A stretch of DNA of 64,000 nucleotides from Fulvivirga ulvae (GCF_021389975.1 NZ_CP089981.1:3125501-3189500); one strand, 5' to 3'. Counted from the stretch's first letter, positions 17,021-25,968 are shown. Notes: generated from the letters alone by a model not told the origin. A program made the numbers and translations.

Positions 17021-17304
17021 TTACCACTCATTTACCTTTACATCACCAGGCAATAAAAGAGAGGAAGATGTGGAGGAGGACTCGTATTTGCTTATTCCCC
17101 ATTGCCCGAATTCGACGAAGTTCTGGTAATAGCCATACGTATATATGTGTCGTCAATTGGGTAAATCCGCAGGCCGTCATTTTTATCAAGTGACAGCATA
17201 AGCTGTATCAACACAATTACTAAAAATAAAACCGTTCCCCAGGCAAAGGGTTTTGCGAAATAATTTCTCATAATTGCAAAATCCACATAATATGAATTAA
17301 TCAA
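17021..17304 (-). pseudogene. Frameshifted N-terminal remnant of a membrane glycosyltransferase
   Basis: On the minus strand, a frame from 17304 (more likely ATG at 17271) reads a basic start, one membrane helix (WGTVLFLVIVLIQLMLSL) and then RIYPIDDTYIRMAITRT, the hallmark first loop of GT-C membrane glycosyltransferases with its catalytic-type Asp pair. After NSGN it hits TAA at 17092. Shifting by one base at 17101 restores the expected continuation WGISKYESSSTSSSLLLPGD up to a stop at 17021. A one-base deletion therefore broke the gene, and the other several hundred codons are gone. It sits head-to-head with an intact membrane glycosyltransferase. Confidence 0.7.
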
Positions 17305-17319
17305 AAAATAAGAGCCTAA

Positions 17320-18822
17320 ATGTATTACTTTCCTATGATCGAAAGATTTTACAATACTTTTTTTTCAAGGAAGTTCCTGATAAGTATAATAAGCTTGCTC
17401 GCAATTCTGTATTTAATAAGTCTTTACCACAGGTATCTTCAGCAAGATGAGCCGTGGTTCGGAGAGCAGGCTTATTGGCTCGTGAAAGAAGGAAATGTGA
17501 AATTGAAGAGCATGCCGGGAGTGTTTAACTGGACCAGTAACATGCTCATCTTTCATAAGCTATTCGTTTGGGTCGGAGCTCTACTTATCTTACTCTTCGG
17601 TTGGAATGTTTATGTATTTAAAACCTTTATATTCATACTCTTTTTAAGCTGTATTTATTTCATTTATCGCTTCGTACAACATTACCTTCAGAAATCAAAT
17701 CAATCAGTGCTATTGATACTCTTGCTGTTTTTAGCCATACCAGAGTTGATCCATAGGAGTTTTATGTTCAGGCCTGAAGTGATGGTTATGACATTGGGAT
17801 TCTTGTCATTTGTTTTTTTGTATAAGTCATTCGATAACAAAAAGGTATCCTTCTATGCTCTTGGAGGGCTTTTCTCCGGACTGGCTTTTCTTACTCACCT
17901 TAATGCGGTCGTTTTTCCTATCGCCGGGTTTTTATTTTTATTGTTTTTCAGACAATGGAAGGGGTTGATTGCTTATTCAATAATAACTGCACTTGTGTGC
18001 TCTATCTATTCCATAGGCCTATGGAGCATAGATAATATTGAGACGTATAGATATCAAATGCAGCATTGGCCAACTCACCAGGATACTTTTGGAGAGAAAA
18101 TCGAAGGAGGAATTTTAGGTGTAATCTGGAATAACATACTGCGATTGCTTAATGAGCACAAGCGATACTTTTGGGATCAGGATGTATGGGGTATCAGCGG
18201 ACTTTTCATATTGACACTCATTGTGGGGTTTAGGCAGTTAAGGCAACAATATTACAGGTTATTGGCATATACAATTACTCTGATAATCACCATCGGTGTG
18301 TTTACGAGCGGTCATAGCCCGCGATACCTGGTGTACCTCATGCCATTTATGGTTATGGTTATTGGGCTGGTTATTTATCAATTACACGATTCAAAAAGAG
18401 GGTTTGCGAAAGTTATAATTATGTTGGCCTTTATTGCGCACTTAGTTTTCGCGGGGCTAGCATTTGCCACGATTTTTAAGAAAAATAATGATTTCGTTGC
18501 TTCGCATGAGCAGATACTTGCCAAAATTGAGTCAGGTTCTATGATACTTGCACCGTGGGAATTTATTTATAATGGTATAGACGATTATAAAATACACTCT
18601 TTTAAAACATATGAGTATATTGAAGATCAGGAGAAGCGTAAACTTTTGCAGGAAGAAGTAATGATGATGGCCTCAGACTTCGGAATGGAATATATTATCA
18701 TAAGTACCAAAAGAAAAAATGACAAGAACTTTCCTTGGTTTAAAGATTGGAAAATAAATGACAACCCTTACTTCAAAGAATACTTTAGAACAGAAGAGTA
18801 CCTAATCCTTAAGAAGAAGTAA
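17320..18822 (+). CDS. GT-C type membrane glycosyltransferase (GT39-like)
   Basis: A polytopic inner-membrane protein of 500 residues with about 10-11 hydrophobic helices. The first extracytoplasmic loop has QQDEPWFGEQAYWLVKEG (near 40-57), where the D-E pair is the usual catalytic position of GT-C enzymes that use polyprenyl-phosphate sugars. Further landmarks are MFRPEVMVMTLG, GLAFLTHLNAVVFP and HSPRYLVYLMPF, common in Bacteroidetes GT39-like proteins. It probably adds a sugar to a lipid-linked glycan or LPS. Start is ATG 17320, with a second ATG at 17335. The last 21 nt overlap the convergent kinase gene; both would act on cell-surface glycolipids. Confidence 0.75.
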   Translation: MYYFPMIERFYNTFFSRKFLISIISLLAILYLISLYHRYLQQDEPWFGEQAYWLVKEGNVKLKSMPGVFNWTSNMLIFHKLFVWVGALLILLFGWNVYVFKTFIFILFLSCIYFIYRFVQHYLQKSNQSVLLILLLFLAIPELIHRSFMFRPEVMVMTLGFLSFVFLYKSFDNKKVSFYALGGLFSGLAFLTHLNAVVFPIAGFLFLLFFRQWKGLIAYSIITALVCSIYSIGLWSIDNIETYRYQMQHWPTHQDTFGEKIEGGILGVIWNNILRLLNEHKRYFWDQDVWGISGLFILTLIVGFRQLRQQYYRLLAYTITLIITIGVFTSGHSPRYLVYLMPFMVMVIGLVIYQLHDSKRGFAKVIIMLAFIAHLVFAGLAFATIFKKNNDFVASHEQILAKIESGSMILAPWEFIYNGIDDYKIHSFKTYEYIEDQEKRKLLQEEVMMMASDFGMEYIIISTKRKNDKNFPWFKDWKINDNPYFKEYFRTEEYLILKKK

Positions 18823-19524
18823 TTTCTTTATTTTTCGTCGGGTCCGTACAAATTTTCTCTCATAGATGTCATACCAAAAAGCCATCCGGTAAAGCCACCA
18901 GTAATTGATTTCACCGAAGTACTTTTCTATACCCGGAGCACTTTTTCTAAGATAAGCGAATTCATAGGCACGGGAAAAACCCGTAGGTCCAACAGGTTTC
19001 GGGTTGCTGTCGATTACAAAGATCTTTCCTTCTTTGTACAAGAAATTACGTATCTGAGGATCTCCGTGCAGGTAGCCACGTTGATGGATCAGTTTTAACT
19101 CATTTATAACCAAAGGATAATATTCTTCATGGTCAAGGCAGGGCTCTCCATCCAGGTATTCATACAGCAGCCATGAGTCCGTTACCATCCCTGATTTACG
19201 TTTTTCAGCAGCCATAACGGGCTTTGTGGTATGCAGCCCGAGTTTTTCATACTTGAGCATCCCTTTAATATTTTTGAAAGCTTCACCATCGCGAAACAGT
19301 GTGGTGAACCTGATCCACCACTTTTTGTTTTTTTCCAAAGGTACTTTCAGTACATATGCTTTGTTGCGGGCCTCAATATGATAGACCAGACTTCTGTGGT
19401 GTTGTTTCAGAACGGTTATCAGTACATATTTTTTTTGAGCAATGACCTCAAAGAGAGATAGATTTTCAGATGAACTGAGGATTCTCCACTGGTCATTATC
19501 ATAAATATGTGACGTGATTTTCAT
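18802..19524 (-). CDS. LPS core heptose kinase-like protein (RfaY/WaaY-type fold)
   Basis: A cytoplasmic kinase-like protein of 240 residues. The N-lobe holds AYVLKVPLEKNKKWW with the ATP-lysine; the catalytic loop is LHGDPQIRNFLY, where the aspartate and asparagine follow the RfaY pattern (LHGD-x4-NFL), and the metal-binding segment is IFVIDSNPK, with the DFG-like Asp. These features match lipopolysaccharide core kinases that phosphorylate heptose. The phosphorylated sugar is not known here. The gene is convergent with the glycosyltransferase and overlaps it by 21 nt. A -7 box lies directly before the ATG. Confidence 0.75.
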   Translation of the reverse strand: MKITSHIYDNDQWRILSSSENLSLFEVIAQKKYVLITVLKQHHRSLVYHIEARNKAYVLKVPLEKNKKWWIRFTTLFRDGEAFKNIKGMLKYEKLGLHTTKPVMAAEKRKSGMVTDSWLLYEYLDGEPCLDHEEYYPLVINELKLIHQRGYLHGDPQIRNFLYKEGKIFVIDSNPKPVGPTGFSRAYEFAYLRKSAPGIEKYFGEINYWWLYRMAFWYDIYERKFVRTRRKIKKLLLLKD

Positions 19525-19528
19525 CGGG

Positions 19529-19536
19529 CAAAGCTA
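19529..19536 (-). promoter_or_regulatory. -7 promoter box of the LPS-kinase-like gene
   Basis: Minus-strand TAGCTTTG fits TAnnTTTG but ends only 4 nt before the ATG at 19524, so the transcript would start at or just inside the start codon. No other in-frame ATG is near. Confidence 0.4.
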
Positions 19537-19754
19537 ATGATTCTGGTCATTTTCAGTTCCCGTAATACTTTCTAATTTCGGGGTACATCTAACTAAATAG
19601 TTCTTTTATTGTTCTCATTATGGACAAAGTGTCTGAAACGTGACATGAGGCATCCCTTTTCATATTTAATTACGTATATATAAGACACAAAAAGAAATAG
19701 TTTACGTATAGGAAAGTAATAAAAGATATTAGACCATAATTAATTCATAATTAT

Positions 19755-19762
19755 TATTTTTG
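19755..19762 (+). promoter_or_regulatory. -7 promoter box of the sigma/anti-sigma/gmk operon
   Basis: TATTTTTG ends 5 nt before the ATG at 19768. Either the mRNA is leaderless or translation begins at the in-frame ATG at 19801. Confidence 0.45.
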
Positions 19763-19767
19763 ACCCA

Positions 19768-20349
19768 ATGTCCGAGACTAGAAGACAAAGTTATTCGCAA
19801 ATGGAAAAGGAAAAAACCTTTGAAAAGGAGTTTCTTCCGCACATTGACTCAATGTATAACTTTGCCTACAGATTAACTTTTGATGAAGACGATGCTAAAG
19901 ACCTTGTACAGGATACATATCTTAAGGCTTACAGGTTTATTGAATCGTTTGAAAAAGGAACTAATGCCAAAGCGTGGTTGTTTCGAATACTGAAAAACAG
20001 CTTTATTAACGACTTTAGGAAGAAAAGTAAGCAACCTTCCAAAGTAGATTATCAGGAGGTTGAAACTTTTTATAACTCCGAAGATGTTGATCAATCTATA
20101 ACCACGGATTTACGCATTGAGACAGTGCAGGATATGATTGGAGATGAAATCTCCAATGCGTTGAATTCCCTGGATGTCGATTTTAGGACAGTGATAATTC
20201 TTTGTGACCTGGAAGGGTTTAAGTACGATGAGATGGCCAAGATATTGGATATTCCCATTGGTACAGTAAGATCCAGACTTCACAGAGCGAGAAACCTCTT
20301 GAAAGAGAGACTCAGTGATTACGCGAAAAAAATGGGATACAAAAATTAA
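19768..20349 (+). CDS. ECF-type RNA polymerase sigma factor (RpoE-like)
   Basis: A sigma factor of 193 residues. Region 2 is very well kept: FAYRLTFDEDDAKDLVQDTYLKAYRFI and NAKAWLFRILKNSFINDFRKKSK. Region 4 reads DVDFRTVIILCDLEGFKYDEMAKILDIPIGTVRSRLHRAR, with the classic helix-turn-helix. The gene heads a run with its anti-sigma factor (7-nt gap) and gmk and nadD. Start could be ATG 19768 or ATG 19801 (MEKEKTFEKEF); the position of the -7 box favours the second unless the message is leaderless. Confidence 0.92.
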   Translation: MSETRRQSYSQMEKEKTFEKEFLPHIDSMYNFAYRLTFDEDDAKDLVQDTYLKAYRFIESFEKGTNAKAWLFRILKNSFINDFRKKSKQPSKVDYQEVETFYNSEDVDQSITTDLRIETVQDMIGDEISNALNSLDVDFRTVIILCDLEGFKYDEMAKILDIPIGTVRSRLHRARNLLKERLSDYAKKMGYKN

Positions 20350-20356
20350 ATAGTTT

Positions 20357-20653
20357 ATGGGATTATCCTCTACAGATTCATTTGACGAAAGTCCATCAAA
20401 GAACGCACAGGACGTTCGACCAGACCATCAGGAGTGTCTGAAAATCCTCAATCTGGTTCTTGATGAAGAAGCCGGTCCTAAAGAGCAGGAATATTTCAAA
20501 AAACATATTGAAAATTGCATGCCTTACTATGAGATTTACAATGTTGATAAGGCTATAAAAGATCTGATCAGGCAAAAATGTTACGATAAAGAGGTTCCCA
20601 GTGACCTTGTAGACCAAATTAAGTCTAAAGTATTTCAAGGCGCTGAAGAATAA
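20357..20653 (+). CDS. Zinc-finger type anti-sigma factor
   Basis: A cytoplasmic anti-sigma protein of 98 residues placed 7 nt after its sigma factor. The H-x3-C pattern in DHQECLKILNLVLDEEAG and the later KKHIENCMPYYEIYN resemble the zinc-binding anti-sigma (ZAS) layout, with H and C ligands in the first helix and H-x3-C in the second. There is no membrane helix, so it should sense a cytoplasmic signal such as redox state. Its TAA shares one base with the gmk start. Confidence 0.75.
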   Translation: MGLSSTDSFDESPSKNAQDVRPDHQECLKILNLVLDEEAGPKEQEYFKKHIENCMPYYEIYNVDKAIKDLIRQKCYDKEVPSDLVDQIKSKVFQGAEE

Positions 20654-21240
20654 TGCATAACGGTAAAGCTATTATCTTTTCCGCTCCGTCCGGATCGGGT
20701 AAAACTACTATTGTAAAACATTTACTGGCCACCAACCCTAAGTTAGGATTTTCTATATCCGCCTGCACCAGGGATAAGCGCGGGAGAAATGAAGAAAATG
20801 GTAAAGATTACTACTTCCTCACCCCCGAGGATTTTAAGCACAAGATTGACAACGATGAGTTTATAGAATGGGAAGAGGTATATGCCGGAAACTTCTATGG
20901 TACCCTGAAGTCGGAGGTTGAAAGAATCTGGAAGGAAGGCAGGCATGTGATCTTTGATGTTGATGTTAAAGGAGGCTTACATTTAAAACAGTATTTTGGA
21001 GATAAAGCTCTGGCAGTTTTTGTTAAGGTTCCTTCAATTGATGAGCTTAAAGAGCGTCTTATGGATCGACAGACCGAGACGGAAAACAGCCTGTCTCAAA
21101 GAATATTTAAAGCAAAATTTGAGATGACATTTGAAAATAAATTCGATGTTACCCTCGTCAATGAGGATCTTGAAGAATCGTTGAAAAAAGCAGAAGAATT
21201 AGTCAGTAATTTTATTAATTCAGACGTAGAAGCCATTTAA
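20653..21240 (+). CDS. gmk: Guanylate kinase
   Basis: It converts GMP to GDP with ATP in the cytoplasm. The 195 residues carry the P-loop SAPSGSGKTTIVKHLL at the N-terminus, the GMP-binding CTRDKRGRNEENGKDYYFL and EWEEVYAGNFYGTLKSEV, and VIFDVDVKGGLHLKQYF for the base and phosphate contacts. Normal length. The start overlaps the anti-sigma stop by one base, and nadD follows after 40 nt. Confidence 0.96.
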   Translation: MHNGKAIIFSAPSGSGKTTIVKHLLATNPKLGFSISACTRDKRGRNEENGKDYYFLTPEDFKHKIDNDEFIEWEEVYAGNFYGTLKSEVERIWKEGRHVIFDVDVKGGLHLKQYFGDKALAVFVKVPSIDELKERLMDRQTETENSLSQRIFKAKFEMTFENKFDVTLVNEDLEESLKKAEELVSNFINSDVEAI

Positions 21241-21280
21241 GCTTCAATAAGCTTTATTTTCGTCAAAGAAAACCCTTTAC

Positions 21281-21853
21281 ATGAAGATTGGTTTGTTTTT
21301 TGGATCATTTAATCCGGTTCATATAGGGCATCTCATCATTGCTAATGTAATGGTGGAAACAACGGACATTGACCAGGTATGGTTTGTTGTATCGCCTCAA
21401 AATCCATTTAAAAAAAGAAAATCACTTCTACACGAGTTTGATCGCTTTGATATGGTGAATTCAGCCATATTTGACAATTATAGCCTCAGGGCTACAGATA
21501 TTGAGTTTAACATGCCCAAGCCCAGCTATACCATCGACACCCTGGTATATCTCACTGAAAAACACCCTGACTATTCATTTAAGCTAATCATAGGGGAGGA
21601 TAATCTCAGACGCTTCCCCAAATGGAAAAACCATGATAAAATCCTAGATCAATATGGTCTGTATGTTTACCCCAGGCCAGATTCGAAGCCTTCGGAAGTT
21701 AATGATCATCCAAATGTAAAAATGGTTGAAGCGCCCATGCTGGATATATCTGCAACTTTTATCAGAAATTGTGTAAAAAAAGGACAATCTATTAAATATC
21801 TTGTGCCGGACAGCGTTGAAGAGATGATTCGGGGGAAAAAGTTTTATTTGTAA
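21281..21853 (+). CDS. nadD: Nicotinate-nucleotide adenylyltransferase
   Basis: It joins nicotinate mononucleotide and ATP to form deamido-NAD in NAD synthesis. The 190 residues show the nucleotidyltransferase signature GLFFGSFNPVHIGHLIIA with the HxGH motif, the substrate region VSPQNPFKKRKSLL, and the C-terminal ISATFIRNCVKKGQSIKYLVP, the S/T-x-x-R motif that binds ATP. Length is normal for the family. Confidence 0.95.
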   Translation: MKIGLFFGSFNPVHIGHLIIANVMVETTDIDQVWFVVSPQNPFKKRKSLLHEFDRFDMVNSAIFDNYSLRATDIEFNMPKPSYTIDTLVYLTEKHPDYSFKLIIGEDNLRRFPKWKNHDKILDQYGLYVYPRPDSKPSEVNDHPNVKMVEAPMLDISATFIRNCVKKGQSIKYLVPDSVEEMIRGKKFYL

Positions 21854-21908
21854 CATTATTACCTTTATCTCGTCATTGGTTAGTGTTTCTGATATCAAAA
21901 TAAAGTTC

Positions 21909-24530
21909 ATGAAGTGTAAATCCTTACTTGCCCTGCTTGTATTATGTCTTTTAAATGCGGTTTTGGTTCATGCGGGAGGTGTAAAAGGTACTGTAAAAGG
22001 TGATGACGGAGAGTTGTTGTCGTTCGCTACAATTTATGTGAAAGAACTTGGGACGGGTACCACTACCAATGCCGATGCGCGATACGAGATACAGCTGCCC
22101 CCTGGTAACTATCAGATAATATTTCAATATGTTGGCTACGAGTCATTGCTGAAAGAAGTCAAGGTTAAAAATGACTTTATAGAGCTTGATGTTGAGTTAC
22201 GAACCCAGGTAATGCTGCTCAGGGACATTGAAATTCTTGCGGGGAAGGAGGATCCGGCATATACCATCATGCGGAAAGCTATTGCCAAAAGTAAATTTCA
22301 TACGCAGCAGGTAGACAAGTATACTGCGCGTGTTTATATCAAGGGCACAGGACAATTAACTGACTACCCTTTTTTCATGAAAGGGACGCTTGAAAAAGAG
22401 GGGTTTGACCCGGATAGGGTTTTTATTACAGAGTCGGTTAGTGATATTGAATATATCAGACCCAATATCTACAACGAAAAAGTAATCTCAATATACACAC
22501 AGGGCGATAATAACGATACTGACCCGAATGCCTATGTCAACGGATCTTTTTATGAACCGGAAGTGGCGAAGTCGGTTTCCCCATTATCACCAAAAGCCTT
22601 CTCCTATTACCGTTTTGTGTATGATGGTACCTACCGCGACCAGGGGTTTGAGGTGAGTAAAATAAAAGTTATACCACGGTCAAGAGGTGACAATGTTTTT
22701 GAAGGGTACATCAACATTGTGGAGGGTTACTGGAGTATTTATAGCCTGGATCTAAAAGTAACAAAGCTTGGTGTTAATTTTCGTATCGAGCAATTTTACG
22801 AGCCTGTAGAGAAGAGTGTGTGGCTGCCCGTAACTCATAAGTTTCATGTTAAGGGCAAAGTGTTGGGTTTCGAGTTTATGGGTGATTATCTGGCTACAGT
22901 TAGTGATTACAAGGTAGAAATTAACCCCGACCTGGATATGGAAATAGAGGTCATAGATGAGAATGTAGAGGAAGAACTGGCTGAAAAGCTGGAGCAGCAG
23001 GTAAAAGAGGAAGAGACGAGTGAAATACAGGAAATGCTTACCTCAGGCCAGGAGGTAACTAGGAAACAGCTCCGAAAAGTAATGAAGGAGTATGAAAAAA
23101 TGGAGCTTAAACGGCAGAGGGAGCCTGAGGTGATTTCAAACAGGACTTTCAAAGTAGATTCTATGGCGTATAAGCAGGATTCTGTATTTTGGGCTGGTAT
23201 CAGACCAGTACCGTTGACTCAGGCTGAGAAGAAGGGCTATGCAACTGCTGACAGCCTCGCTAATGTAGAAAGGATGGAGCGTGAAGGCGATACACTTAAA
23301 ACCGGTAAGCGAAAAGGATTTCATTTGCAGGATATAATTGTCGGAAATACCTATAAACTGGCAGATAAAACACATTTGCAAATTCATACACCGCTTTTAG
23401 GTACCAATTACAATACGGTGGAAGGTTTTAACATTGATTATGCGATTTCTTTCACTAAGACCTTTGATAATAAAAGCTGGATAAGCCTGAAACCTACTGC
23501 GCGTTATGCGTTTGCAAGAGAACAGCTTTCTGGAAAGTTTGATATGCAATACGGTTTCGGTGAATTTGACACGCGAAGTGATATTTTATTTTCCTTTGGT
23601 AGATATATCAACCAGTATAATGACGATGAACCTATCAACAGGTATGTTAACTCCCTCATGACGTTGTTTCTGGAACGTAATTATATGAAGATCTATGAGA
23701 AGGATTTTCTGGAATTAACCTATAAAAAGAAGCTCAATAGTAGGCTTGCTATGAGGCTAAATGCACAATTAGCCGAGCGTAGTGAATTATACAATAATAC
23801 GGATTACAGGTTTTTTGATATTGATGGAGAGGGTTTTACTCCTAACGCTCCGTTTAGTTTGTCCATGCCGGTTACGTCTTTCCCTGAGCACCGAGCATTA
23901 ACAGCAGGGGTGAATTTTGAGTATAAACCATTTGTGAAATACAGGATATATAACGGAAAGAAATCCGCAATTGAAAAGTCGTCACCTATCTTTCAGTTAA
24001 ACTATAAAAAGGGAATTTCCGGAGCTTTTGATAGCGATGTTGATTATGATATGCTTGAACTGGGCTTTAAATATGACTTTGATATTGGTATAAGGGGTCA
24101 GGTGGATGTTATGCTCAAGGCCGGTACATTTCTTAATAATGATAAAATGTATTTCATGGATTATAAGCATTTTCTTGGCAACAGGACACCATTTGTAACG
24201 ACAGATCCTGTTGGTAGCTTCAGAATGTTGGATTATTACACTTTTAGTACCAATGAAGAGTATTTTGCAGGCAGCCTTCACTACCAATTTCGCAAGTTTC
24301 TGATCACGCGGATGCCTTTGGTAAGATTATCAGGTGTCAGGGAAAGCTTTTTTACCAATTACCTCATCAATGATGTTACCACCAGCTCCGGGTATACGGA
24401 ATTGGGTTATGGTATTAACTACATTCTGCGGGTCTTCAGGCTGGAAGCGGTCACCTCCTTTTATGATGGAAAATATCAGGATTTTGGAGTGAGGATTGGT
24501 ATTGCCACAAATTTTGAGGATATTTTTTAG
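21909..24530 (+). CDS. DUF5686 / CarboxypepD_reg-like outer-membrane protein
   Basis: A large exported protein of 873 residues. A signal peptide (LLALLVLCLLNAVLVHAG) precedes a CarboxypepD_reg-like domain (GVKGTVKGDDGELLSFATIY, YEIQLPPGNYQIIFQYVGY). The middle (DPAYTIMRKAIAKSKFH, YEPVEKSVWLPVTHKFHVKG) is the DUF5686 pattern, and there is a Glu/Lys-rich coiled segment around residues 345-415. The last 380 residues alternate in the manner of an outer-membrane beta-barrel and end in an aromatic-closing strand (FGVRIGIATNFEDIF). Role unknown; probably outer-membrane. I use the ATG at 21909 rather than the TTG at 21876, since only the former gives a clean signal peptide. Confidence 0.8.
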   Translation: MKCKSLLALLVLCLLNAVLVHAGGVKGTVKGDDGELLSFATIYVKELGTGTTTNADARYEIQLPPGNYQIIFQYVGYESLLKEVKVKNDFIELDVELRTQVMLLRDIEILAGKEDPAYTIMRKAIAKSKFHTQQVDKYTARVYIKGTGQLTDYPFFMKGTLEKEGFDPDRVFITESVSDIEYIRPNIYNEKVISIYTQGDNNDTDPNAYVNGSFYEPEVAKSVSPLSPKAFSYYRFVYDGTYRDQGFEVSKIKVIPRSRGDNVFEGYINIVEGYWSIYSLDLKVTKLGVNFRIEQFYEPVEKSVWLPVTHKFHVKGKVLGFEFMGDYLATVSDYKVEINPDLDMEIEVIDENVEEELAEKLEQQVKEEETSEIQEMLTSGQEVTRKQLRKVMKEYEKMELKRQREPEVISNRTFKVDSMAYKQDSVFWAGIRPVPLTQAEKKGYATADSLANVERMEREGDTLKTGKRKGFHLQDIIVGNTYKLADKTHLQIHTPLLGTNYNTVEGFNIDYAISFTKTFDNKSWISLKPTARYAFAREQLSGKFDMQYGFGEFDTRSDILFSFGRYINQYNDDEPINRYVNSLMTLFLERNYMKIYEKDFLELTYKKKLNSRLAMRLNAQLAERSELYNNTDYRFFDIDGEGFTPNAPFSLSMPVTSFPEHRALTAGVNFEYKPFVKYRIYNGKKSAIEKSSPIFQLNYKKGISGAFDSDVDYDMLELGFKYDFDIGIRGQVDVMLKAGTFLNNDKMYFMDYKHFLGNRTPFVTTDPVGSFRMLDYYTFSTNEEYFAGSLHYQFRKFLITRMPLVRLSGVRESFFTNYLINDVTTSSGYTELGYGINYILRVFRLEAVTSFYDGKYQDFGVRIGIATNFEDIF

Positions 24531-24552
24531 CAAAGGAGTGCACTCCGATAAC

Positions 24553-24575
24553 GAAAAAAGCCGCTAAAAGCGGCT
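24553..24575 (-). terminator. Terminator of the pyrH-frr operon
   Basis: AGCCGCT (24559-24565), loop AAA, AGCGGCT (24569-24575). Read on the minus strand the stem is followed by TTTTTT, so it ends transcription from frr. Confidence 0.85.
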
Positions 24576-24578
24576 CTA

Positions 24579-24610
24579 ATCTCAATACTCATATCTGATA
24601 TCTCAATACT
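24579..24610. repeat. Short direct repeat, 21-nt period
   Basis: ATCTCAATACT occurs at 24579-24589 and again at 24600-24610. The surrounding spacer between the terminator and the frr stop is built from similar G-poor words. Confidence 0.5.
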
Positions 24611-24613
24611 AAT

Positions 24614-25174
24614 CTAAACTGTCATGATCTCAGCTTCCTTCTTGGTTAGTATCTCGTCGATTTTCTTGTTGAACTCATCTGTCAAAGTCTGAACTTTGTC
24701 CTCAGCTCTTTTAACCTCATCTTCAGATACACCCTCTTTTTGAAGTTGCTTAAGGTTGTCATTTGTTTCTTTTCTTATATTTCTGATACTGATTTTGCCC
24801 TGTTCACCTTCATGCTTAGCTTGTTTTACAAGCGTGACCCTTCTTTCTTCAGTAAGTTGAGGTACATTGATGATTACCTGCTCTCCGTCATTTTGAGGGT
24901 TAAGTCCGAGATCGCTGTTGATGATAGCCTTTTCAATTTCAGGTATTACATTTTTTTCCCAGGGCTTGATCATAAGAGTCCGGGCGTCCGGAGTGGTAAT
25001 AGAGGCTACCTGATTGATCGGAGTAGGGTTTCCATAATATGCAACCATTAGACCTTCCAGCATATTCGGGGCAGCCTTTCCGGCCCTGATCTTTACAAGT
25101 TCGCTGCTTACATGCTTAATGGCTTTATTCATCAAATCCTTGGCCTCGTCAAGGTACATGTTAATTTCTTCCAT
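24614..25174 (-). CDS. frr: Ribosome recycling factor
   Basis: It splits post-termination ribosomes together with EF-G. The 186 residues include KIRAGKAAPNMLEGLMVAYYG, TPINQVASITTPDARTLMIKPW, and NDGEQVIINVPQLTEERRVTLVKQAK, all family landmarks, and a C-terminal three-helix bundle arm. It follows pyrH with a 46-nt gap, the common bacterial pyrH-frr order. Start is the ATG giving MEEINMYLDEAK. Confidence 0.96.
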   Translation of the reverse strand: MEEINMYLDEAKDLMNKAIKHVSSELVKIRAGKAAPNMLEGLMVAYYGNPTPINQVASITTPDARTLMIKPWEKNVIPEIEKAIINSDLGLNPQNDGEQVIINVPQLTEERRVTLVKQAKHEGEQGKISIRNIRKETNDNLKQLQKEGVSEDEVKRAEDKVQTLTDEFNKKIDEILTKKEAEIMTV

Positions 25175-25220
25175 GGTTTTTGTCTAGATTATCTTTCTAA
25201 GTATAAGAAATGGGTCAAAG

Positions 25221-25925
25221 TTAGGTTATCAAAGTCCCGGCATTTTCTCCATGAAGAATATTCAGCAGATTGTCCGGTTTATTCATATCAAACACAATAA
25301 TGGGCAGGTTGTTTTCCTGGCATAAAGTAAAGGCGGTCATGTCCATAATGTTTAGGTTCCTCTCATATGCCTCCTGAAACGATAGTTCTGAGTACCTTTC
25401 AGCGGTAGGATCCTTTTCTGGATCTGCGGTGTAAACACCATCTACCCGAGTTCCTTTTAGCACCACATCGGCCTGAATTTCTATGGCCCTGAGACTGGCT
25501 GTTGAGTCAGTAGTGAAGTAAGGGTTACCAATGCCGGCACCGAAGATCACAATTCTACCCTTTTCCAGGTGTCTTATGGCTCTCCTTCTGATGAACGGCT
25601 CACAAACCTGCTCCATCTTTATTCCGGACATAAGCCTTGTGTAAAGACCTACACCTTCAAGCGCACTTTGCAGGGCCATGCCATTAATAACTGTAGCCAA
25701 CATGCCCATATAATCTCCCTGTACCCTTTCGATACCTGCAGCTTCTGCCATTACACCCCTAAAGATGTTGCCGCCGCCAATCACAATAGCAATTTCAACC
25801 CCTTTTTCTTTTACTGCTTTAATTTCATTTGCATATTGCAACAATCGGTTAGGATCTATGCCATATTGCCCTGACCCCATTAAAGACTCACCACTTAGCT
25901 TCAGTAATATCCGTTTATATCTCAT
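25221..25925 (-). CDS. pyrH: UMP kinase
   Basis: It phosphorylates UMP to UDP with ATP in pyrimidine nucleotide synthesis. The 234 residues start with YKRILLKLSGESLMG, contain IAIVIGGGNIFRG, GDYMGMLATVINGMAL (UMP binding), FGAGIGNPYFTTDSTASLRA and KGTRVDGVYTADPEKDPTA, the typical amino-acid-kinase fold order of bacterial hexameric UMP kinases. First gene of the pyrH-frr pair. Confidence 0.96.
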   Translation of the reverse strand: MRYKRILLKLSGESLMGSGQYGIDPNRLLQYANEIKAVKEKGVEIAIVIGGGNIFRGVMAEAAGIERVQGDYMGMLATVINGMALQSALEGVGLYTRLMSGIKMEQVCEPFIRRRAIRHLEKGRIVIFGAGIGNPYFTTDSTASLRAIEIQADVVLKGTRVDGVYTADPEKDPTAERYSELSFQEAYERNLNIMDMTAFTLCQENNLPIIVFDMNKPDNLLNILHGENAGTLIT

Positions 25926-25960
25926 TGAAAATAGGAAGATTATTTTGGTTTAAATTGCTG

Positions 25961-25968
25961 CAAATATA
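25961..25968 (-). promoter_or_regulatory. -7 promoter box of pyrH-frr
   Basis: Minus-strand TATATTTG fits TAnnTTTG, 35 nt before the pyrH ATG. I see no -33 TTTG. Confidence 0.4.

Noticed and set aside
16921..17193. Possible 90-residue + strand gene
   Set aside because: It starts at TTG, has no family resemblance, and lies opposite the glycosyltransferase remnant, whose minus-strand frames give recognisable protein.
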